Below, piece after piece: positions 1 to 6,811 of a stretch of 20,568 bases of DNA. The notes beneath the pieces were generated by a model that was not told the DNA's origin, did not search any database, and saw nothing but the letters and a program-made list of their open reading frames with translations. The stretch comes from Treponema sp. (GTDB taxonomy: Bacteria > Spirochaetota > Spirochaetia > Treponematales > Breznakiellaceae), in NCBI GenBank assembly GCA_009786715.1, contig WQRN01000025.1, forward strand, positions 1 through 20,568, given 5' to 3'. Every line of letters begins with the position of its first letter. Position 1 is the first letter of the stretch. Position numbers and translations under genes: made by a program.

Positions 1-2
1 TA

Positions 3-101
3 ACCTTTATCGACGCGATTGATTATCCTTTGGTTCCTGTTTTAAAGGAATTAAAGCAGTATATTAATGATCTTGATTCAGCCGGCGGAATGCCCTCTTA
101 A
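3..101 (+). CDS. 3' end of an unrecognised gene (partial)
   Basis: An open frame enters from the left edge and stops at TAA 99-101, giving about 32 residues that end in DLDSAGGMPS. It has no stop before that point, while the other two plus frames are closed within the first 20 bases. It would overlap the start of tsaE by about 35 bases, as in a compact, translationally coupled operon. The fragment is too short to name. It could be a chance open frame, but no other upstream gene is visible to carry the tsaE transcript. Confidence 0.4.
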   Translation, partial: TFIDAIDYPLVPVLKELKQYINDLDSAGGMPS

Positions 102-525
102 TTTCCTCTCCAATTCGCCTGAGGAAACTTTTAATTTAGGAAAACGGATTGCCTCGTCTCTTTGCACCGGCTCTGTTGTAGCTCTGGTTGGGACGCTTGG
201 AAGCGGAAAAACCTGCCTTGCAAAAGGAATCGCCTGCGCGTTGGGGGTTACAGATAACCTTACAAGCCCGACATACACAATTATTAATGAATATGAATTA
301 AAAAACTCTCTCTCTTTTTATCATATAGACGCTTACAGATTAAAAGATGAAAAAGAATTTGAAGATATAGGCGGCGATGAAATAATCAACTCAGGCGGAA
401 TTTGCGTTATTGAATGGAGCTGCAATATTATTAAATCCATACCGCAAAACGCAATAACAGTTACGCTGAATATTACGGAAAGCGAATCAAGAGAGATAAC
501 GGTTAAAGGATTGGACAGCTTATGA
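67..525 (+). CDS. tsaE: TsaE, tRNA t6A biosynthesis ATPase
   Basis: This cytoplasmic ATPase partners TsaB and TsaD in making N6-threonylcarbamoyl-adenosine on ANN-decoding tRNAs. The 152 residues match the family's usual size. Residues 42-49 (GTLGSGKT) are the Walker A P-loop. SPTYTIINEYE (67-77) and HIDAYRL (86-92) are typical TsaE blocks, and VIEWS (114-118) is the C-terminal signature. The start at ATG 67 leaves an N-terminus slightly longer than usual, with no good Shine-Dalgarno, and it lies inside the end of the preceding frame. No better start occurs before the conserved NSPEET segment. The stop overlaps the tsaB start by four bases (ATGA), indicating coupled translation. tsaD and tsaC are not in the window. 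Confidence 0.93.
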   Translation: MILIQPAECPLNFLSNSPEETFNLGKRIASSLCTGSVVALVGTLGSGKTCLAKGIACALGVTDNLTSPTYTIINEYELKNSLSFYHIDAYRLKDEKEFEDIGGDEIINSGGICVIEWSCNIIKSIPQNAITVTLNITESESREITVKGLDSL

Positions 526-1199
526 AACTGCTTGCACTCGACACATTCAGTCCTGTTCTTTCAGCCGCTCTTTTAAACGATGAAACAATTCATTATGCGC
601 AAATAAACACCGCAATGAAACATTCAGAACTTGTTATGGAATTAACAGACAGTCTTTTTAAAGAAGCGAAATTAAAACCTTCGGATCTTGAAGGCGTTCT
701 TTGCATGGAAGGCCCCGGCTCTTTTACAGGACTTAGAATAGGCTATTCAATCGCTAAGGGGCTCGCTCTTTCGCTTTCCATTCCTTTCGCCGCGATACCA
801 ACATTTGACTGCGTTGCGTACGGATTTAAAGACAGTGATATTATTCTAACTCTGACTGACGCAAGAAAAAACGCGTGGTTTTACGCGTTCTTCCGCGAAG
901 AAAAACGTCTTTGCCATGACGGCGACGGAGATTATTCGCAGATTATAAATTTTCTCAGCGGTTTAAAAGAAAAGGAAAATAAAAAAATAATATTGACAGG
1001 CCCAGGCTCATCTTCTTTTTTTGCCGCAGTTTCAGATGAGCGTAAAAATGACTTTATTATAAAAAATGAAAAAGACGGTTATGCCGGAGAGTTAGTATTA
1101 ATCGCGCGGGAAAGAAATATTTTTAGAAACGATAACAGTGAATTCCTTTTTTCAGGCCCCCGGTATTTAAGGAAAAGCGACGCCGAATTAAACTCATAA
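522..1199 (+). CDS. tsaB: TsaB, tRNA t6A biosynthesis protein
   Basis: TsaB is the non-catalytic partner and scaffold for TsaD in the t6A complex. It has an ASKHA (actin/Hsp70-like) fold. The 225-residue protein opens with the typical LALDT strand (3-8) and carries the family hallmark GPGSFTGLR at residues 64-72, followed by GYSIAKGLA. The start ATG overlaps the tsaE stop by four bases, so the two products are probably made in fixed proportion. The C-terminal half is less conserved, as is usual for TsaB. Its last bases overlap the end of the convergent hemW by six bases. Confidence 0.92.
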   Translation: MKLLALDTFSPVLSAALLNDETIHYAQINTAMKHSELVMELTDSLFKEAKLKPSDLEGVLCMEGPGSFTGLRIGYSIAKGLALSLSIPFAAIPTFDCVAYGFKDSDIILTLTDARKNAWFYAFFREEKRLCHDGDGDYSQIINFLSGLKEKENKKIILTGPGSSSFFAAVSDERKNDFIIKNEKDGYAGELVLIARERNIFRNDNSEFLFSGPRYLRKSDAELNS

Positions 1200-2321
1200 T
1201 TTCAGATTGTCTATTTCGCTGAAAGCTTCCGTTAAAAAACTGTTTAAAAACATCATTTTATCTCTTTCTTTATATTTTAAAAGCGTATTTGAAATACAAT
1301 CTTCTATTGAAATTCCAAAGCGATTAAAAAAAACATTCGGATTCGGGCCTTCCAAACAGCGAAATCCCATCATCAAAGACTCCTTCATAAATGTATCTTT
1401 ATTAATTTCTTCAGTAAAAGCGGCGTCTATAGACGGATTTTTAATATATGCGTCAACATCACTTGCGTAACTAAAACGCCTTGCCGTTCCGTTATTATTA
1501 ATTATTGTTCCGCAGGCAGCGGCGCCGGCTCCCATCCAGCTGTTCATCTGCCAATAGCGCATATTGTGAACACATTCCCTGCCTTCTTTCGCAAAATTGG
1601 AAACTTCATACTGTTTATAACCATACTCTTTTATCGCCTGCCTTCCGCAAAGCCAAATTGAATCAGTTTTATCTCTGTCCTCAATCGTAATTATTCCGTC
1701 TTTAATTTTTTCATTTAACGCGGTTCCGTCTTCTATAGTCATGCTGTAAAGCGAAAAATGAGAAGGTTCATAGGAAACAAGGCGGTTAATATCGCTGATA
1801 AGTATTTCATCGTTTTGATAAGGCAAACCCGCGATAAGATCGAATGATATTAAATCTTTAAAATATTTTGCCGCAAGCGCGATATTCTCCTCGATTATTT
1901 TCAGTTCTCCTTTTCTGTTTACCGCCTTTCTGGAAGGCTCATGCAGCGTTTGAACGCCAAGACTTAACCTGTTTATTCCGCTGTCCTGGCACAGATGTAA
2001 AAAATCCCCGGTTATCGATTCAGGGTTCGCCTCAATTGTAAACTCTGCCGGTTTGAAACACGCCATTTTGTTAAGTTCATCAAGTAAAAAGCAAATCTTT
2101 TTCCCCAGCACAGAAGGAGTACCGCCTCCGATGTATGCTGTTACAATATTTTTAACGGAAAAACGCGTTATTTGATTTTTAATATCTTTTACAAGAGCCG
2201 ATAAATACGCGTTTATATAATCATCGTTTTTATTTTCAGTTGTAATTGAATAAAAATCACAGTAATCGCAGAAGGAATTGCAGAAAGGAATATGAATGTA
2301 AAGCGAATAACCGGAATTCAA
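1194..2321 (-). CDS. hemW: HemW, radical-SAM heme chaperone (HemN-like)
   Basis: HemW proteins are radical-SAM relatives of coproporphyrinogen dehydrogenase HemN that bind heme and are thought to deliver it to cytochromes. The 375 residues begin with YIHIPFC and the CxxxCxxC cluster motif (Cys14, Cys18, Cys21), and GGGTPS follows near residue 66. HNMRYW, the HemW-specific HNxxYW motif, lies near residue 255, and this favours HemW over true HemN. The start is TTG at 2321 (reverse strand); the next in-frame alternatives would cut into the conserved first strand. It is the last gene of a three-gene operon and begins four bases after the lepB2 stop. Annotations often call this family oxygen-independent coproporphyrinogen oxidase, but HemW members lack that activity where tested. 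Confidence 0.9.
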   Translation of the reverse strand: MNSGYSLYIHIPFCNSFCDYCDFYSITTENKNDDYINAYLSALVKDIKNQITRFSVKNIVTAYIGGGTPSVLGKKICFLLDELNKMACFKPAEFTIEANPESITGDFLHLCQDSGINRLSLGVQTLHEPSRKAVNRKGELKIIEENIALAAKYFKDLISFDLIAGLPYQNDEILISDINRLVSYEPSHFSLYSMTIEDGTALNEKIKDGIITIEDRDKTDSIWLCGRQAIKEYGYKQYEVSNFAKEGRECVHNMRYWQMNSWMGAGAAACGTIINNNGTARRFSYASDVDAYIKNPSIDAAFTEEINKDTFMKESLMMGFRCLEGPNPNVFFNRFGISIEDCISNTLLKYKERDKMMFLNSFLTEAFSEIDNLKL

Positions 2322-2324
2322 TTT

Positions 2325-3044
2325 TTAAAAAAGTTCCATTTTTAAAATCGGCCAGAATCTTAAAACAGCTCTTGCCGTTATAGAAGATGTCTGCACGCTT
2401 CCCCATGTGCGCGAATCATTTGTATTGCTGCGATCGTCTGAAACAACAAAACATTCGCCTGGTCCAAGCAGTATTGTATCCATGCTTCCCGAGAAAGGAA
2501 GCTGATCGTTCCATAAATCTGACGTCTGCGGAATGTAAGGAAGATATGGTTTTTCGGAAAGTTCATATTCGGTAAGGCTGTATGAACTCCCCGCGGTTCT
2601 AACCTTAAACACGTAATTACTCATTGAAATCTCATCGCCGGGAAGGCCAATCACCCTTTTAATATAATGCTGCCCTTCCGAAGAAAAAATGCTTACAGTT
2701 TGGGCTGTAAAAAATCTTACAACGCCGTCAAGTATTTTTAGAGGCATTTTTTTTTCTTTCTGACGGCCCATATCAACTAACACAATGCTGCCTCGTTTAA
2801 AAAACTGGCTTTTTTCGCTGTTATCGCGAATCCACGGCGGCGAAAAAGATGTAAAAATCAGCCTGTCTCCGGAGTTTAAACCAGGCTGCATTGTATTGTT
2901 ATTCACAGCCCACGAAGAAAAGAAAAAGGCTATGAAACAGTTAAACGCTATGTAAAAAACCAAAAATATAAAAATAAATCTTAACAGCTTGTAACGCTGT
3001 TTTTTTTGTTCCGCGTATGAATACTGCGTCCATTTATCAAACAT
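2325..3044 (-). CDS. lepB2: Signal peptidase I paralogue with Thr at the nucleophile position
   Basis: This is a type I signal peptidase-like protein of 239 residues. One N-terminal membrane helix (about 20-43) is followed by the peptidase boxes. Box B reads NNTMQPGL (49-56) where SGSM is expected, so Thr51 replaces the catalytic Ser. Box D is YIKRVIGLPGD, with the general-base Lys129 intact. Box E is SDDRSNTNDSR (about 202-212), somewhat altered from GDNRDNS. It starts seven bases after lepB1 stops, and AGGAAA before the ATG is a good Shine-Dalgarno. Either Thr acts as nucleophile, or the protein is inactive or has changed specificity. Family membership is clear; activity is not. Confidence 0.85.
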   Translation of the reverse strand: MFDKWTQYSYAEQKKQRYKLLRFIFIFLVFYIAFNCFIAFFFSSWAVNNNTMQPGLNSGDRLIFTSFSPPWIRDNSEKSQFFKRGSIVLVDMGRQKEKKMPLKILDGVVRFFTAQTVSIFSSEGQHYIKRVIGLPGDEISMSNYVFKVRTAGSSYSLTEYELSEKPYLPYIPQTSDLWNDQLPFSGSMDTILLGPGECFVVSDDRSNTNDSRTWGSVQTSSITARAVLRFWPILKMELF

Positions 3045-3050
3045 GCTTTC

Positions 3051-4055
3051 CTACTTAATTTTTCCAATTCTTGAAAGCGGCCAATAAATTATCATTCCCC
3101 TGCCGAGAACTTTTGATACTTTTACAGGACCGAAATAGCGGCCGTCTCTTGAATTGTCCCGGTTATCTCCCATCGGAAAAATTCTTCCTTCCGGCACATA
3201 CCAGCCAAGGCGGTGTTTGGCGTAAAGAGACGCGTAACGGCTGTCATGAACTGACATTCTTCGCAGGGTTTCAAGTCTTGTTTTTTCATGCGCAAGATAA
3301 TCGGGGAAACGGACATCTTTTGTACTGGATGCGCTCTCCATCAATTTATCTGAAGGAGTAAACCCCAAATCCATCCATGCCGCCGCCTGCGCCGAAGCTT
3401 TAAGGTTTGTATACTGCTCTTTCTTCATTAATCTGTTTATGTTGTGATTCCATCCTCTTGCCGCAATGTAATCTGTTTCATCAATCCAATCACTCTCACC
3501 CGCAAAACGAACTTTCATATCGCCGTTTTCCATTATGAAATGATCTCCGCTTTTCCCCGCCGCTCTTTTAATTAAAAAATGAACTCTCGGATCCCCTGAT
3601 TCATCCTTATCAATATCCACTAGAGTTAAAGTGAGCATGTATATTATTCTTTGAGCGACATCAAAAACAGTTCCCTTCGAAATATAAGACGGATTTTCAA
3701 ATATAATAATATCGTTTTGTTTGGGTTTTACAGGGCTTGGTATTTTCATAAAACCGGGCAGCAGCTCAGGTCCGTAAACTATTTTATTAACAAAAACATG
3801 ATCGCCGATATTAAGCGAGTCTATCATCGAGCCCGACGGGATTCTGTACGCTTGCACTAAATATTGATTCGCAAGCAGAACCATACAAGCAGCCCATAAA
3901 AAAGCGTCAAGCCAGTCTAAAATAGGGTTCTTTGCTTTGCGTTTTTCTTTCTTTACGTGGCGAATTTCCGCCCTGTAAGTTAAAAATCTCTCTGTTATAG
4001 ATTGAATTCGGTCAAAAAAGCCCGCTCGTTCTGGAATATTTGACATTTGAGCCAT
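3051..4055 (-). CDS. lepB: Signal peptidase I
   Basis: Type I signal peptidase cleaves leader peptides from exported proteins at the outer face of the inner membrane. The 334 residues hold a charged N-terminus, one membrane helix (about 49-66), box B IPSGSM with catalytic Ser76, box C NDIIIFENP (114-122), box D IKRAAGKSGD with Lys163, and box E GDNRDNSRDGR (about 296-306). Two features differ from the norm: box D has GKSGD rather than GLPGD, and an extra segment of roughly 100 mostly helical, charged residues separates boxes D and E. It leads the lepB1-lepB2-hemW operon. Neither ATG 4055 nor the second ATG at 4046 has a clear Shine-Dalgarno; a TATGCT -10-like hexamer sits almost on the first ATG, so the start could be the second. 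Confidence 0.9.
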   Translation of the reverse strand: MAQMSNIPERAGFFDRIQSITERFLTYRAEIRHVKKEKRKAKNPILDWLDAFLWAACMVLLANQYLVQAYRIPSGSMIDSLNIGDHVFVNKIVYGPELLPGFMKIPSPVKPKQNDIIIFENPSYISKGTVFDVAQRIIYMLTLTLVDIDKDESGDPRVHFLIKRAAGKSGDHFIMENGDMKVRFAGESDWIDETDYIAARGWNHNINRLMKKEQYTNLKASAQAAAWMDLGFTPSDKLMESASSTKDVRFPDYLAHEKTRLETLRRMSVHDSRYASLYAKHRLGWYVPEGRIFPMGDNRDNSRDGRYFGPVKVSKVLGRGMIIYWPLSRIGKIK

Positions 4056-4089
4056 TCTAGCATAAAATCAACTTTTAGAGCAATACAAA

Positions 4090-4097
4090 GAGGTGAT
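4090..4097 (+). promoter_or_regulatory. Strong Shine-Dalgarno that sets a TTG start
   Basis: GAGGTGAT at 4090-4097 is a long match to the anti-Shine-Dalgarno of 16S rRNA. It contains the GTG at 4093 that would otherwise be the first start, so that GTG cannot be the initiator. The in-frame TTG at 4102 is correctly spaced behind it. Confidence 0.75.
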
Positions 4098-4101
4098 AAT
4101 T

Positions 4102-4614
4102 TTGATAAAAGGAATTGCAAAATTACTATTAGCTTTAAACGGCAATGTTAAAAAAAGCCAAATTGCCGCTGGGTTTGCCTGGGGAACGCTGTTAGGTCTT
4201 ATCCCCGCCGGTAATATTTTCTGGATTGTTATTTTCTTCATTTCATTCTTTTTCACGCATAACCACGCGTCAAAAATATCCGCGCTTGCGTTTCTTAAAA
4301 TACTCTCTCCGCTTTTCGCTTTTCAAATTGACGCTTTAGGCTGGTTTGTGCTTACAGGAATAGAACCGCTTCAGCCTTTATTCACAACAATGTACAATAT
4401 GCCTTTTGTGCCCTTTACCGGTTTCAACAACACTCTTGTAATGGGCGGGATTGCTGCAGGCATAATCCTGTGGATTCCCGTATATGTTCTCCTTATGGCA
4501 TTTATTCCGCTTTACCGTAACCGCATTGCTCCAAAAATAAGGCAGTCCAAAATTGTTAAAGCAATTGGGAAGTTTCCGCTTCTTTCGATGATTGATAAAG
4601 CGATGAAGCGTTAA
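4102..4614 (+). CDS. TIGR03546-like small membrane protein (DUF2062-related)
   Basis: This 170-residue integral membrane protein has an unknown molecular function. Near the N-terminus, GFAWGTLLGLIPAGN is followed by a very hydrophobic helix and the FLKILSPLFAFQID block, and a second pair of helices lies near the C-terminus before a basic tail. This pattern fits TIGR03546, which resembles DUF2062. The family is known as one half of a two-gene pair with TIGR03545 in a minority of outer-membrane-bearing bacteria, and that partner is indeed next door, ten bases downstream. The TTG start at 4102 was chosen because the Shine-Dalgarno at 4090-4097 covers the upstream GTG. The gene diverges from lepB1. 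Confidence 0.8.
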   Translation: MIKGIAKLLLALNGNVKKSQIAAGFAWGTLLGLIPAGNIFWIVIFFISFFFTHNHASKISALAFLKILSPLFAFQIDALGWFVLTGIEPLQPLFTTMYNMPFVPFTGFNNTLVMGGIAAGIILWIPVYVLLMAFIPLYRNRIAPKIRQSKIVKAIGKFPLLSMIDKAMKR

Positions 4615-4624
4615 GGAGCGGCAC

Positions 4625-6754
4625 ATGAAAAAAGATCCGTCTAATAATAAAAAGCCGCAAAAACCCGGAAAGCCGCCTATGGTTTTCAGAAAACCTCTTA
4701 AAAAAACAACCTTCGAAAAAAGATTTTTAAAATATATTGAGCATCCGCAGGATAACAGTTTCCTTAAAAACTGTTTTGAAAAAAAGGATGATTTTTATTT
4801 TATCCGCGGCGACTTATCAAAAGCGGATGTTAAAAAAATAAAGAACTTATTAAAAATAATAAGGATGAACCGAAAGGGCGCGGTTAAGATAATCCCTATG
4901 ATTTTCGCTGCCGCAATTGTAGGCGCAATTGCAGTCTTCTTTGTAATCTTTGCAAACCCTCTTCTTGAAAAAGCGGTAGAAATTGCGCTTGAGTCAATAT
5001 TCGAAGCTAAATCCGAAGTAGATAACTTTCGACTTTCGCTTTCCAAATTTGAAATATCAATATCCGGTCTTACGATCGCAAACCGCGACAGCCCGATGAC
5101 AAACCTGATTCAAATGAGCAAAACAGGAATTAAATTAAAACCGCAGGCGGTTCTCCGCGGAAAAATTTTCATTGAATGGGTTAAAGCTGATACAATACGC
5201 TTCGGCACAGAGAGAAAAACATCAGGCGCGATTGAAGGAAAGCCTAAGAAAGAAAAAAAGGCTAAGGAAAAATCAGACGCGCCGCCTCTTATCGATCTTA
5301 AAAATTTCAACGCAAACGATCTTCTTGCCCAGGAGTTTGATAAATTAAACACTCCAAAATTATATGATGAGGCTATCAACGCGTATAACGAAACATCCGA
5401 GAAATGGAAGGGCAATGTCGAGAATGCCACCGCAAGAGTTAGCGAACTTCAGTCTGTATCTCAGCCTCTTTTAAATATTAATGTAAGCACTCTTCGCGAC
5501 GTTGAAACAATAAGAAAAACAATTCAGGATGTAACCGCGGCTACTAACGCGGTTCAGGCCGCTACAAACGATGTAAAAACGATTGTGAACGGACTTGAAA
5601 CTGACGTAAACACGGCGATAAGCCTTGAACAGAATGCGCGCAGTTCTCTTGAAAACGATATTAATCATTTAAAATCCTATATCGATCTTGGAAGCGGAGC
5701 GGCATTCAGCGCGGTAGAACCTTTTATACGCGACATGCTTTCGAATACAGCAGAACAGTATCTTGATTACGGATTGATGGCTCTTGATGCTCTTGAAAAA
5801 TTAAAAGCGCAGTCCGCGTCAAAGCCAAAAGAAAGCAAACCAAAAAAAGAAAAAAAGATTACCTTCAAGGGCAGAACAGTACACTACCCCACTGCCGCAT
5901 ACCCGTCTTTTTACCTAGGAAAAATCGCATCGGATTTTACGCTTGATTCATGGAACTGGATGTTTGATCTTGGAAACATTAGTTCGGATCCGGATCTTAC
6001 TTACAGACAGACAAATAACTCTTCCGTTTATTTGAATTTAGGTCTTTCAGAAGACGGCGGCGTTTTAAACAGGAACGTCGCTTTTAAAGGCACCGCCGAT
6101 TTCAGAACGGATCCTCAGGAACGATTTTCCGCTAACATGACTGGAAACGGTTTTCCCGTAAGCCTCGCCGATGATCTTAAAAGCATCGGCGTAAACGGAT
6201 TTAACGGCAACGCTGATATGGCTATTAATTTAAAAGGCAGACCCGACGGCAGTTTCAGCGCGGGAGGCGATGTGAAGATTATGCAGCCAAGGGTTGTAGA
6301 TCCGCAGGGAACAATCGCCCAGGCTATTGACACCGCGGTAAGGGAAGCCGGAACTGTCAATTTAGGAATTCAATACGCTCATAATACCGGCAGGAATGAT
6401 GATTTTAACTTAACTACAAATATCGCCGATCTTTTCGGCCGCGCGCTTCGCAGCTTTGTTGACTCGTACGCAAAAAAGGCAATGGATGACATTGAAAATA
6501 TGATGCGTCAAAAGATTGATGAATATATCGGCGATAGGTTTGATTCCAAAGAGTCGGTTGATTTGCTGTTAAAGACTGTAAAGGGAGACAGCTCCGCAAT
6601 GGATCAGATGAAGAGCGCCTTAGACGCCAAAAAGAACGAATTTGAACAAAGATTAAATAATATGGCATCGGAAGCGGCCAATCAGGCAACACAGCAGGCC
6701 GAGCAGACAATACGCGGCGCTTTGCCGAGTATACCTGGAATTCCCAGGCGTTAG
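4625..6754 (+). CDS. TIGR03545-like, AsmA-related envelope protein
   Basis: This 709-residue protein is of unknown function. Residues 1-84 are basic and probably cytoplasmic, 85-111 form one transmembrane helix, and the segment just after it (about 112-195: LLEKAVEIALES, then LSLSKFEISISGLTIANRD and LLKPQ-type strands) resembles the start of AsmA-family proteins. A Lys/Glu-rich linker (205-218) leads to a coiled-coil-like stretch (about 245-352), a second charged linker, a beta-rich section (about 420-600) and an amphipathic C-terminus ending in a Pro-rich tail. Topology is an inner-membrane anchor with a large periplasmic part. AAGGAG sits directly on the end of the preceding gene and drives the ATG. 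Pairing with the TIGR03546 protein suggests a shared envelope role, perhaps lipid transfer or assembly as for other AsmA-like proteins; that is inference. Confidence 0.82.
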   Translation: MKKDPSNNKKPQKPGKPPMVFRKPLKKTTFEKRFLKYIEHPQDNSFLKNCFEKKDDFYFIRGDLSKADVKKIKNLLKIIRMNRKGAVKIIPMIFAAAIVGAIAVFFVIFANPLLEKAVEIALESIFEAKSEVDNFRLSLSKFEISISGLTIANRDSPMTNLIQMSKTGIKLKPQAVLRGKIFIEWVKADTIRFGTERKTSGAIEGKPKKEKKAKEKSDAPPLIDLKNFNANDLLAQEFDKLNTPKLYDEAINAYNETSEKWKGNVENATARVSELQSVSQPLLNINVSTLRDVETIRKTIQDVTAATNAVQAATNDVKTIVNGLETDVNTAISLEQNARSSLENDINHLKSYIDLGSGAAFSAVEPFIRDMLSNTAEQYLDYGLMALDALEKLKAQSASKPKESKPKKEKKITFKGRTVHYPTAAYPSFYLGKIASDFTLDSWNWMFDLGNISSDPDLTYRQTNNSSVYLNLGLSEDGGVLNRNVAFKGTADFRTDPQERFSANMTGNGFPVSLADDLKSIGVNGFNGNADMAINLKGRPDGSFSAGGDVKIMQPRVVDPQGTIAQAIDTAVREAGTVNLGIQYAHNTGRNDDFNLTTNIADLFGRALRSFVDSYAKKAMDDIENMMRQKIDEYIGDRFDSKESVDLLLKTVKGDSSAMDQMKSALDAKKNEFEQRLNNMASEAANQATQQAEQTIRGALPSIPGIPRR

Positions 6755-6762
6755 GTAAATAA

Positions 6763-6792
6763 TTGACATTAACTTGAAAATTATTGTATTCT
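6763..6792 (+). promoter_or_regulatory. Sigma-70-type promoter of the serine protease gene
   Basis: A perfect TTGACA (6763-6768) is followed, after 18 bases, by TATTCT (6787-6792), which matches the -10 consensus at four of six positions. It lies just after the TIGR03545 stop and 20 bases before the next ATG, with AGGAG (6801-6805) between as ribosome binding site. The protease is therefore probably transcribed on its own as well as by read-through. Confidence 0.65.
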
Positions 6793-6811
6793 ATAAGCCT
6801 AGGAGTATTGG

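Noticed and set aside
2478..2492. SGSM motif at residues 185-188 of the second signal peptidase
   Set aside because: It mimics the catalytic box but lies just before box E, far from the membrane helix; the true box B position holds NNTM.
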